Positions 15,599 through 23,639 of a stretch of 64,000 bases of DNA are shown in pieces. The position numbers were made by a program, and so were the translations under genes. Each line of letters starts with the position of its first letter. Positions within the stretch are counted from its first letter, which is position 1. The notes below the pieces were generated by a model. That model did not search any database. It was not told the origin of the DNA and saw only the letters and a program-made list of their open reading frames with translations. The DNA is from Xanthobacteraceae bacterium (GTDB lineage: Bacteria; Pseudomonadota; Alphaproteobacteria; Rhizobiales; Xanthobacteraceae), in contig JAMLIK010000003.1 of the NCBI GenBank assembly GCA_023954195.1, forward strand, positions 496,001-560,000. Direction: 5' to 3'.

Positions 15599-17572
15599 AT
15601 GTCAGCTCGCATCGCCCTTCTCGCCGCCGTTGTCGCGACCACGACCTTGGCCGCCTGCAAGCAGGATCGCCCGGTCGCCACGGTCGTGCCCTCGGGCGAT
15701 GTGAATCCCGCCGTGCAGCGGGCTAACGCCGCCGTTGCCCAGGCGGCGGACTTGTCGGATCCGAAATCTTTTGAAGATGCCCGCCGCGGCCTGATTGCCG
15801 TGCCGAGCGGGCAAATAAAAAATGCCGACGGCAATGTCGTCTGGGATTTCGACGCCTTCTCCTTCGTCAAGGGCGAGGCCCCCCTCACCGTCAATCCGAG
15901 TCTCTGGCGCCAGGCATTGCTGAACAACCAGATCGGCCTGTTCAAGGTCAGCGATCGAATCTATCAGCTGCGCGGCTTCGACCTTGCCAACATGACGCTG
16001 GTCGAGGGCGCAACGGGCTGGATTGTCATCGACACTCTCACCTCCCGGGAGACCGCCGCCGCCGCCATCGCCTTCGCCCGTCAGCATCTCGGCAACAAGC
16101 TGATCTCGGCCATTATCTTCACCCATAGCCATGTCGATCATTTCGGCGGCGTGCTCGGGCTGGTGAGCGCGGAGGAAGCAAAGGCGCGCAACATCCCGGT
16201 CGTGGCGCCCGTCGGGTTCATGGAGGAAGCGACCAGCGAAAACCTGATGGTCGGCGCGGCCATGGTGCGCCGCTCCCTGTTCATGTACGGCGATCAACTC
16301 GCGCGTGACGCCAGGGGGCTGGTGGACAACGGCCTCGGCAAGGCCGTCGCCTATGGCAATGTCGGCATCCTGCCGCCGACGCTCATTATCGACAAGCCTC
16401 AGCAGGATGTCGTGATCGACGGCTTGCGTTTCTCGTTCCACAATGTTCCGGGCAGCGAGGCGCCCGCCGAATTTGTTTTCGAGATTCCGGAGCTCAAGGC
16501 GTTCTGCGGCGCCGAGATGATGAGCCATACCTTGCACAATCTCTATACTTTACGCGGCGCCAAGGTGCGCGACGCGCTCAAATGGTCGGACTATCTCGAT
16601 CAGTCGCTCGCCTGGACGGCCAAAAGCGAGGTGATCTTCACGCAGCATCACTGGCCGGTCTGGGGCAGGGACAACATCCGCGAGTCGATCACCAAGCAGC
16701 GCGACGCCTACAAATACATTCACGACCAGACGGTGCGCATGATCAACGCCGGTCTCACCGGACCGGAGATCGCCGACAAGCTCCAGATGCCCAGGAGTCT
16801 CCAGGACTACCTGAACGTCCGCGGCTACTACGGCACCGTTCGGCATAATGCCCGCGCCGTCTATCAATTTTACATGGGTTGGTTCGACGCGCATCCCTCC
16901 AATCTTGATGAACTGCCGCCCGTCGAAGCGGCCAAACACTATGTCGCCCTGGCGGGCGGCGTCGACAAGATGATTGCCGATGCGCAGAAAGCTTTCGATG
17001 CCGGCGACTTCCGCTGGTCGGCCACCGTTCTCAAGCATGCGGTCTATGCCGAGCCGAACAATATAGCCGCCAAGGAACTGCTTGCGAGGAGCTTCGAGCA
17101 AATGGGATACATGGCCGAGTCCGGTCCCTGGCGCAATTTCTATCTGACCGGCGCCTTCGAGCTGCGCAACGGCGCGCCGACCAAGGGCAAGTCGCTCGCC
17201 ATGCTGATGGAAATGCTGCAACAGACGCCGATCGAGCGATTCCTCGAACGGATGGCGGCATCGATCGATGGAAGCAAGGCGGCGGATTCAAATCTCCGCA
17301 TCAATCTGGTCTTCTCGGACCTCAACGAAAGCTACGTGCTGTGGATCGAGAACGGCGTGCTGCATTTCAAGAAGGCGCCCTCAGACCCGGAAGCCAATGC
17401 GACGCTTACGTTGACCAAGGCTTTCTTCCTGAAGATGATGACAGGTCAGGCGGGCGCCGGCGACCTCATCCTGTCCAGCGACGTCAGCACCAGCGGCAGC
17501 CGCATCGATCTTGGCCGTTTCCTGTTGATGATCGAGAAAGCGCCGGGGATCTTCCCGATCGTGACGCGATAA
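15599..17572 (+). CDS. Alkyl/aryl sulfatase lipoprotein, SdsA1/BDS1 family (metallo-beta-lactamase fold)
   Basis: A 657-residue zinc hydrolase expected to cleave primary alkyl sulfates such as dodecyl sulfate. Domains in order: lipoprotein signal with lipobox LAAC, metallo-beta-lactamase domain with THSHVDHFGG (residues about 175-184), acidic zinc-binding CGAEMMSHTLHNLY, a further histidine pair in TQHHWPVWG, an alkylsulfatase dimerisation helical domain, and a C-terminal SCP2-like lipid-binding domain (MLQQTPIERF onwards). AAAGGA 8 bases upstream supports the start. Known SdsA1 is secreted; the lipobox suggests this one is membrane-anchored. It is divergent from a TetR/aldehyde dehydrogenase pair, forming a plausible surfactant-utilisation unit. 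Confidence 0.88.
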   Translation: MSARIALLAAVVATTTLAACKQDRPVATVVPSGDVNPAVQRANAAVAQAADLSDPKSFEDARRGLIAVPSGQIKNADGNVVWDFDAFSFVKGEAPLTVNPSLWRQALLNNQIGLFKVSDRIYQLRGFDLANMTLVEGATGWIVIDTLTSRETAAAAIAFARQHLGNKLISAIIFTHSHVDHFGGVLGLVSAEEAKARNIPVVAPVGFMEEATSENLMVGAAMVRRSLFMYGDQLARDARGLVDNGLGKAVAYGNVGILPPTLIIDKPQQDVVIDGLRFSFHNVPGSEAPAEFVFEIPELKAFCGAEMMSHTLHNLYTLRGAKVRDALKWSDYLDQSLAWTAKSEVIFTQHHWPVWGRDNIRESITKQRDAYKYIHDQTVRMINAGLTGPEIADKLQMPRSLQDYLNVRGYYGTVRHNARAVYQFYMGWFDAHPSNLDELPPVEAAKHYVALAGGVDKMIADAQKAFDAGDFRWSATVLKHAVYAEPNNIAAKELLARSFEQMGYMAESGPWRNFYLTGAFELRNGAPTKGKSLAMLMEMLQQTPIERFLERMAASIDGSKAADSNLRINLVFSDLNESYVLWIENGVLHFKKAPSDPEANATLTLTKAFFLKMMTGQAGAGDLILSSDVSTSGSRIDLGRFLLMIEKAPGIFPIVTR

Positions 17573-18186
17573 ACGCAGATCCGCCGATGCAAATGGTTGT
17601 GTGAGGCGTCCCTCACGTCCACGGCCATCGGCGCTCCGCCGCGTGGGATCATCGACCGGCTGCGTTGCATCGTGAAGACAGGCGCGCGCCCTGGCGATCA
17701 ATGCAAACGATCTCGGTCTTGCATGGACGCCCCGCGGCGAAGCGGCGAGCGATCGTGCTCCCCGATCGACGAGGCCGCCAACGCATCGCCCCAACGCGTG
17801 ATGTCGATGAGCGGCAAGAGCGGTCATTGCCAATCGTCTCGATCGGATCGGTCGCGCCATCCAGCGACTTGAGCCCGACATCGACGCCGCCAACCGAGGC
17901 CGTTGTCGTCTTCACATGGGTCTGGCAAGCTTCGCGAGGGCTTCTCTCGCGATCTGTATGTACTATTTAATGCAAGATATTGATATAGAAATTGAAGGCA
18001 GGAGAATGATAATGGATCTGAAAAGTATCGCTTTTTCATAATTATAACGATCACAAGTCTACCTTATTCACATAAACGAACGAACGTTGATCGGCAATAT
18101 ATATAAATATATTGATATATAAAGCAGATGGTATTATATAGACATCAATCGTGCTCGCAGCGCATCTGTTCCCGGAGGACAAGCCT
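17573..18186. other. Long intergenic region; AT-rich right half
   Basis: No coding frame in these 614 bp resembles a known protein. A short GTGAGG-CGTC-CCTCAC hairpin (17601-17616) could help end sulfatase transcription. From about 17945 the base composition turns strongly AT-rich, unlike the surroundings, and includes the 20-bp dyad at 18095-18114; this is presumably the control region of the reductase gene at 18187. Confidence 0.5.
18095..18114. promoter_or_regulatory. AT-only palindrome upstream of the FadH-like gene
   Basis: CAATATAT (18095-18102) and ATATATTG (18107-18114) are perfect complements separated by ATAA. The site is about 70 bp before the start at 18187. It may be a regulator-binding dyad or simply part of an AT-rich promoter. 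Confidence 0.4.
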
Positions 18187-20178
18187 ATGGATGCCCGTTC
18201 GGTGCTTCTCGATCCAACTCTCGTCGGAACAGTCAGCCTCAAAAGCCGGATCGTCATGGGGTCGATGCACACCGGCCTCGAATGTCATCCGGAGCGGTTC
18301 GACGAACTGGGGCGCTTCTACGCCGAACGCGCAAGGGGCGGGGCCGGTCTGATTGTCACGGGCGGTTTCGCGCCGAATTTCGCCGGGCGAATGAAGAATG
18401 AGCCGGGCACCTTCGAGCGGCCGGAGCAGGTGGCCGATCATAAGAAGATCGTCGACCCCGTTCATGCCGCGGGTGGCCGCATCCTGTTACAGATTCTTCA
18501 CGCGGGGCGTTATGGTTATCATCCCGCGGTCGTTGCGCCATCGCCGATCAAGTCGCCGATCAATCGCGACGTACCGGCCGAGCTGACCTCCGATCAAATT
18601 CAACAAACGATCCGGGATTACGCGACGACCGCGAAGCTGGCGGTCGAGGCCGGATATGACGGCGTCGAGATCATGGGATCCGAGGGCTACCTCATCAGCG
18701 AATTCTTGGCGCCGCGCACCAATCACCGTAGCGACGAGTGGGGCGGATCCCTCGAAAATCGCGGGCGCTTCCCGATCTCGGTGGTCAAAGCCGTCCGTGC
18801 CGCCATCGGCGACGCGATTATTTCCTATCGAATATCGGCGCTTGAGCTCGTTGACGGCGGCTTGACGCAGGAGGAGACGCTCTGGCTCGCCAAGGAGGTC
18901 GAGAGAGCCGGCGCCGATTGCCTTTCGACGGGCATCGGCTGGCATGAGGCCGTCGTTCCGACTATTGCCGGTCCGGTTCCGCACACGGCTTTCATCGAGT
19001 CGACCCGCCGGCTCAAGGAGGTCGTCGGGATTCCGGTCACCGCGAGCAACCGGATCAACTTGCCCGAGGATGCAGCCAGGGTTATCGCCGATGGCTCGGC
19101 CGATCTGGTGTCGATGGCGCGACCGTTGCTGGCGGACGCCGCGTTCGTCAACAAGGTCGCCGCCGGGCGTCCCGATCTCGTCAATGTCTGCATCGCCTGC
19201 AATCAGGCGTGCCTTGACCACTACTTCACCGATCAGGTGATTACCTGCCTGGTGAACCCGCGCGCGGCGCGTGAGAACGATTTCACCGATGCGCCGGCGG
19301 CTGCGAAAAAGCGCGTCGCCGTGGTTGGCGCTGGCGTCGCCGGCATGGCGGCCGCGCTTGAAGCGGGCCGCCGCGGCCATCATGTCACGTTGTTCGAAGC
19401 GGCTCCGCGGATCGGTGGGCAATTCGCGTTGGCGGCGGTGATTCCCGGCAAGGAGGACTACGGCCTGTCGTTGAAAAGCTATGAAGCGCAACTGACCGAT
19501 GCCGGCGTCGAGGTCAAGACCGGCATCGCCGTGGACCCGGAAACGCTCAAGCGCGAGAACTTTGACGAAGTGATTGTCTCGACGGGCGTGACGCCGCGCC
19601 TGATCGATATTCCCGGCGGGGACGATCCCCGCGTTGTGTCCTATTCGAAGGTGCTCGACGGATCCGTCAACGTGGGCGATCGCGTGGTCATCATCGGCGG
19701 CGGCGGCATCGGGCACGACGTCGCGCTCTTCCTCGCCATGGAGACCAACGGTCGCCGGCAGACGCGCGAGGAATTTTTCGCGCGCTGGGGCATCGACGGC
19801 AAGCCGAAGACCCATGCCGCAAAGCGACAGATCACCATGGTCAAGCGCTCGCCCGGCGTCTTCGGGCGCACGCTCGGAAAAAGTACCGGCTGGATCCTTC
19901 GCCAGGAACTGAAGGATCTCAAGGTCAGGCAGATCGCGGAGGCGCGCTACCTGAAAATTAGCGGCGAAGGTCTTCACATCGCGTTACCGGACCGCACCGA
20001 AATCCTGCCGGCAGACACCATTGTCGTGTGCGCCGGTCAGGATTCGGATCGCGGCGTCGCCGACCGGATCGCGGCGAACGGCCAGACCGTACATGTAATC
20101 GGCGGGGCGCGGCTTGCCGGTGAACTCGACGCCAAGCGCGCGATTTACGAAGGCGCGATCCTCGGAAATCGCATCTGA
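18187..20178 (+). CDS. 2,4-dienoyl-CoA reductase-like flavoprotein (FadH / old yellow enzyme family)
   Basis: A 663-residue three-cofactor reductase. The N-terminal FMN TIM barrel (about 1-330) contains the long substrate-loop segment EFLAPRTNHRSDEWGGS. A 4Fe-4S motif follows, C335-x2-C338-x3-C342-x11-C354. The C-terminal FAD/NAD(P)H half starts with VAVVGAGVAGMAAALEAGRRG. GGAGGA (18174-18179) fixes the ATG at 18187. It transfers hydride from NAD(P)H to an alpha,beta-unsaturated acyl-CoA or enone. The gene after it encodes an acyl-CoA synthetase, now truncated, so the two may have acted on the same unsaturated acid. Preceded by an AT-rich control region. Exact substrate unknown. Confidence 0.88.
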   Translation: MDARSVLLDPTLVGTVSLKSRIVMGSMHTGLECHPERFDELGRFYAERARGGAGLIVTGGFAPNFAGRMKNEPGTFERPEQVADHKKIVDPVHAAGGRILLQILHAGRYGYHPAVVAPSPIKSPINRDVPAELTSDQIQQTIRDYATTAKLAVEAGYDGVEIMGSEGYLISEFLAPRTNHRSDEWGGSLENRGRFPISVVKAVRAAIGDAIISYRISALELVDGGLTQEETLWLAKEVERAGADCLSTGIGWHEAVVPTIAGPVPHTAFIESTRRLKEVVGIPVTASNRINLPEDAARVIADGSADLVSMARPLLADAAFVNKVAAGRPDLVNVCIACNQACLDHYFTDQVITCLVNPRAARENDFTDAPAAAKKRVAVVGAGVAGMAAALEAGRRGHHVTLFEAAPRIGGQFALAAVIPGKEDYGLSLKSYEAQLTDAGVEVKTGIAVDPETLKRENFDEVIVSTGVTPRLIDIPGGDDPRVVSYSKVLDGSVNVGDRVVIIGGGGIGHDVALFLAMETNGRRQTREEFFARWGIDGKPKTHAAKRQITMVKRSPGVFGRTLGKSTGWILRQELKDLKVRQIAEARYLKISGEGLHIALPDRTEILPADTIVVCAGQDSDRGVADRIAANGQTVHVIGGARLAGELDAKRAIYEGAILGNRI

Positions 20179-20234
20179 AGCGGTCGCAGGGCCGCAGCAA
20201 AATCGGGCCATATCCGGGACATGGGAACATATCG

Positions 20235-21134
20235 ATGCCGATAGATCTGAGCGCGGACTTCCTGAAGCGGCGGCCGGCCAATTTCCGGCCGATGACGCCG
20301 ATCCAGTTTCTGCGACGTGCCGCTGACGTATTTCCGGAGCGCACGGCCGTTGTTCACGGCGACATCACGTACACCTGGCGCGAGCATGAGCGCCGCTGCC
20401 GAAGGCTGGCGTCTGCCCTGAAAAGCAGCGGCGCCGGCGAAGGGGACGTTGTCGCGATCCTGTGCCCCAACACGCCCGCCATGCTGGAGGCTCACTTCGG
20501 CGTGCCGATGGCGGGCGCAATCCTCAACACGCTGAATACCCGGCTCGATGCCGCCGCCATCGCCTTCATCCTCGAACATTCCGAAGCCAAGGTCTTCATC
20601 GTCGATCGCCAGTGGAGCGATGTTGCACAGGAAGCGTTATCGAAACTGGCGGCGCGTCCTCTCGTCGTACACATCGACGATCCCTCCGCCGATGGTGGCG
20701 AACTGATCGGCGATCTCGACTACGAGGCGTTTCTGAAGCGGGGCCACCCGGACGACGACACGGCGTGGCCGACCGATGAATTCGATGCGATCACGCTCAA
20801 CTACACCTCCGGCACCACCGGAAATCCCAAGGGCGCGCTCTACCATCATCGCGGTTGTTACCTGAATACGTTGGGACAACTTGTGCATCATCATCTGAGC
20901 AGCGATTCCGTCTATCTCTGGACGCTGCCGATGTTTCACGTCAACGGTTGGTGTTTTTCGTGGGGCATCGCCGCCGTCGGCGGCACGCATGTTTGTCTGC
21001 GGAAGGTTTTACCGACCGAAATATTCGCTTCCATCGATGGCCGATCGCCTGGTTTGATGCTGGAAAAGGCGTTTCTCGGGCCAAATGAGAGGCGCGCATT
21101 GTTGCGTCCCGCCGGTTCTCATGCTCTTTCCTAG
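20235..21134 (+). pseudogene. Truncated acyl-CoA synthetase (AMP-binding protein), N-terminal half only
   Basis: A 299-codon frame. The first 260-270 residues match medium/long-chain acyl-CoA synthetases: start MPIDLSADFLKRRPANFRPM, P-loop-like A3 motif TLNYTSGTTGNPKGALYHHR, and LPMFHVNGW. Homology stops abruptly after the CLRKVLPTEIFASID segment (near 21045). The last 30 residues look random, and the whole C-terminal half of a normal 540-residue enzyme (A5, A8 and A10 motifs with the catalytic lysine) is missing before the MarR gene. I read it as a deletion remnant without ligase activity. It lies 56 bp after the FadH-like gene, on the same strand. Confidence 0.8.
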
Positions 21135-21171
21135 CCGAGGATTTCAACACCCACTTCGGAAGTGCGATCAG

Positions 21172-21741
21172 ATGGCTCCGGTGAAGCATTCGCGAAAGGC
21201 CGTGGCAGCGGAAGCCTCCGCTGGCGAGGCCACAGTGCCCGTTCAAGGAACCCAGGATCGCGTTGCCGATCACCTGAGCAATCGGATTTTCTTCCGGCTG
21301 TTTCAAGTCGCGAACACGCTTCAGAAGCAGGCCGTGAAGGAACTGGGCGTCACCACGGTGCAATGGGCGGTTCTCGGCGCTTTGTCGGACCCCAGGCCGA
21401 CTTACGGCATGTCGGTCGGAACGCTGGCGGATTTCCTCGTCGTCAGCCGTCAGAATCTGGATGGCGTTCTGAAGCGTCTTGAGCGTGACGGTCTTGTCGA
21501 GCGGGTGACCGATCCGGAGGATCGCCGCGCGCGGGTCGTGCGGCTCACGCCGGTCGGCTTCGCGTTCTGGAAGGAGTTGCGCGAACGCATTTTTCAATTT
21601 TACGATCAGGCGGTCAGCGGATTCAAATTCGACGATCGTGTCGCGCTCGCCCACTATCTCAACGCGCTCCAGGGGCAGTTGATGAATGTTCGTCTGGAGC
21701 CGCGGCGACGGGAGCGGAAGAAGAACGATCGGCGCCCCTGA
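21172..21741 (+). CDS. MarR-family transcriptional regulator
   Basis: A 189-residue winged-helix regulator. An N-terminal extension of about 30 residues precedes the MarR core: helix FFRLFQVANTLQKQAVKELG, recognition region SVGTLADFLVVSRQNLDGVLKRLERDGLVERV and the wing with TDPEDRRARVVRLTPVG. GGAAG about 10 bases upstream supports the ATG at 21172; the frame is open further left only through the truncated synthetase. MarR proteins next to CoA ligases often sense aromatic or acyl-CoA intermediates (BadR, HcaR types), so it may once have controlled the FadH/synthetase operon; this is inference. Confidence 0.87.
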   Translation: MAPVKHSRKAVAAEASAGEATVPVQGTQDRVADHLSNRIFFRLFQVANTLQKQAVKELGVTTVQWAVLGALSDPRPTYGMSVGTLADFLVVSRQNLDGVLKRLERDGLVERVTDPEDRRARVVRLTPVGFAFWKELRERIFQFYDQAVSGFKFDDRVALAHYLNALQGQLMNVRLEPRRRERKKNDRRP

Positions 21742-21766
21742 CGTTGTGCCAGAGGCGCCTTCATCG

Positions 21767-22129
21767 CTATTTCTTGACGAGTGGGCATTGGCTCTCGGAT
21801 AGCGGTCGGAAGGCTTCGTTGGCGGGGATCCGGGCCAGCAGCTTGTAATAGTCCTACGGCCCCTTCGATTCTTCCGGCTTCTTGACCTCGAACAGATACA
21901 TGTCATGAAGCACGCGACCGTCCTCACGAATGCTGTCGTTCCCGAATACGATATCTTGCACGGGTGTCTTCCTCGTCTGGGCGAGAACCGGGCCGGTCGA
22001 CTTGTCGCCCAGGGCCGCGACGGCCTTCAGATAGTGGAGGGTCGCGGAATAGGCTCCCGCGTGAATCTGGGATGGAACGCGGCCGGGCGTCTTTTCGGCG
22101 AACCGCTTGGCGAACTTGCGCGTGTTCAT
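21767..22129 (-). pseudogene. C-terminal fragment of a branched-chain-amino-acid-type ABC binding protein
   Basis: Reading the minus strand from 22129, about 120 codons match the C-terminal third of the intact binding protein at 22356: NTRKFAKRFAEKTPG, HAGAYSATLHYLKAV, GNDSIREDGRVLHDMYLFEV, and, after an internal TAG at 21854-21856, DYYKLLARIPANEAFRPLSE ending in CPLVKK. The TAG replaces what is probably a tryptophan codon. The N-terminal two thirds are absent; homology begins almost exactly at the ATG. It is a decayed paralogue pointing away from the intact gene, left by duplication or rearrangement. Confidence 0.85.
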
Positions 22130-22216
22130 GATTTCCTTCCGCGAGGGAGGGCATTTGATCGATGCGGATCGATCGACCGGGGGCAGATCGGGTGTGAAGG
22201 CAGGAAAACCGCGCCG

Positions 22217-22255
22217 ATGTTGATTTCAAGGACAAAGTGTCCTCCGCGAGATCAG
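22217..22255 (+). promoter_or_regulatory. Activator-binding sites (UAS) for the binding-protein gene
   Basis: ATGTTG-N7-GGACAA (22217-22235) matches site 2 upstream of the ligase operon (ATGTTG-N7-GGACAT) in both arms and spacing. A second, weaker copy, GTGTCC-N7-GATCAG (22237-22255), has one perfect half. Centres lie about 80 and 60 bp upstream of the -24 element, a normal range for NtrC-type enhancers. Confidence 0.6.
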
Positions 22256-22306
22256 CGACATGCCGGATGGCGATTGAATCAGCCCTGAATCAGTCGCGAA
22301 CGGCCT

Positions 22307-22321
22307 TGGCATCCAAGTTGC
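22307..22321 (+). promoter_or_regulatory. Sigma-54 (-24/-12) promoter for the binding-protein gene
   Basis: TGGCAT (22307-22312), five bases, then TTGC (22318-22321) place the invariant GG and GC 12 bases apart, close to the RpoN consensus TGGCACG-N4-TTGC. It lies 35 bp before the ATG at 22356 and just downstream of the dyad sites at 22217-22255. Confidence 0.75.
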
Positions 22322-22355
22322 TATGCAGCTTCCAGTGCTCATGAGGGAGGCGCAT

Positions 22356-23594
22356 ATGCCAAGAATTCTACGAGGAAATCTGCCGGGATATCTCACCACC
22401 GTGTTAACCGCCGCAGCCATGTTGGCGGCGGCGCCTGCTCACGCTCAAATATCTGATGATGTTGTGAAAATCGGCGTTCTCGCCGACATGTCCGGGCCCT
22501 ATGCCGATATTCAGGGGCCCGGCGACGTGGTCGCGACCAAAATGGCGGTTGAGGATTTCGGCGGCAAGGTCAACGGCAAGCCGATCGAGGTGGTTTCCGC
22601 GGATGTCCAGTTGAAGGCCGACGTCGGCGCGGCAATCGCCCGTCGATGGTACGATACCGAAAAAGTGGATGCCATTTTCGGCCTCGGCACCTCGGCCGTC
22701 GCGCTTGCCGTCCAGGCGATCGCCCAGGAGAAGAACAAGGTTTCGATCGCCACCTCGGTCGGATCCACGGCGTTGACGGGGAAGGCGTGTTCACCCAACG
22801 GGATTCACTGGGTCTACGACACTTACGCGCTGGCCAAGGGGACCGCGACCGCGATGATGAAGCAGGGCGGCGCGGACAGCTGGTTCTTTTTGACCGCCGA
22901 CTATGCTTTCGGTCATTCGTTGGAGCAGGATACGGCCGACATCGTCAAGAGGAACGGGGGCAAGGTGATCGGCAGCGTCCGGGCGCCGGTCAATAGCCCC
23001 GACTATTCATCTTTCATACTCCAGGCGCAGGCGTCGAAGGCTCAAGTTATCGGGCTCGCGGTCGCGGGCGCTGACGTCATCAACTCGATCAAGACGGCGG
23101 CGGATTTCGGTCTTGTCGCCGGAGGTCAAAAGCTGGCCGGTCTTCTGGTGCTGATTACGGATATTCACGCTCTCGGTCTGAAGACGGCCCAGGGGCTGAT
23201 GTTCACCGAAGCCTATTACTGGGATCAGAACGACGAAACGCGCGCCTTCGCCAAGCGGTTCGCCGAGCGCCATGGCGGACGGCCGCCGACGATGTTTCAG
23301 GCCGGGATCTACAGCGCCGTCGCGCATTATCTGAAGGCGATCCAGGCGGCTGGTTCCGACGAGGCCAGGACTGTCATCGCGACGATGAAGAAGATCCCCG
23401 TCAACGACTTCATGACCAAGAACGGCAGCATCCGCGAAGACGGGCGAATGATGCGGGACATGTACCTGCTTCAGGCCAAAAAACCTTCGGAATCGAAGGG
23501 AGAATGGGATCTGATGAATGTCGTTGCGACCATCCCCGCCGCGGATGCGTTCCGGCCTCTCTCCGAAAGCGAGTGTCCATTGATTAAGAAGTAG
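22356..23594 (+). CDS. ABC transporter substrate-binding protein, branched-chain amino acid (LivJ-like) family
   Basis: A 412-residue periplasmic binding protein. A signal peptide precedes APAHAQ, then the mature start DVVKIGVLADMSGPYADIQG is typical of the Peripla_BP_6 family, whose members also bind aromatic, alicyclic and other carboxylic acids. GAGGGAGG 6 bases upstream fixes the ATG at 22356. No permease or ATPase gene is nearby, so it must dock with an unlinked Liv-type importer. A sigma-54 promoter and enhancer-like dyads precede it, shared with the catabolic operon at 25505, which suggests it captures the substrate of that pathway. It ends convergent with the activator gene. Confidence 0.88.
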   Translation: MPRILRGNLPGYLTTVLTAAAMLAAAPAHAQISDDVVKIGVLADMSGPYADIQGPGDVVATKMAVEDFGGKVNGKPIEVVSADVQLKADVGAAIARRWYDTEKVDAIFGLGTSAVALAVQAIAQEKNKVSIATSVGSTALTGKACSPNGIHWVYDTYALAKGTATAMMKQGGADSWFFLTADYAFGHSLEQDTADIVKRNGGKVIGSVRAPVNSPDYSSFILQAQASKAQVIGLAVAGADVINSIKTAADFGLVAGGQKLAGLLVLITDIHALGLKTAQGLMFTEAYYWDQNDETRAFAKRFAERHGGRPPTMFQAGIYSAVAHYLKAIQAAGSDEARTVIATMKKIPVNDFMTKNGSIREDGRMMRDMYLLQAKKPSESKGEWDLMNVVATIPAADAFRPLSESECPLIKK

Positions 23595-23604
23595 CGGCGG
23601 ACGG

Positions 23605-23639
23605 CCGCGGCGGGAGATCGAGGATGTCTTCCGCCGCGG
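23605..23639. terminator. Bidirectional terminator hairpin
   Basis: CCGCGGCGG (23605-23613) and CCGCCGCGG (23631-23639) are perfect complements in the 45-bp gap between the convergent binding-protein and activator genes. There is no long T-run, so termination efficiency is uncertain. Confidence 0.5.

Noticed and set aside
17580-17970. Several overlapping short frames that might be a gene or transposase remnant
   Set aside because: Composition is basic and repetitive in all frames, none shows a motif, signal peptide or ribosome site.
18487-19977. Minus-strand ORF of 496 codons opposite the FadH-like gene
   Set aside because: Shadow frame; the plus strand encodes FMN, Fe-S and FAD motifs in order.
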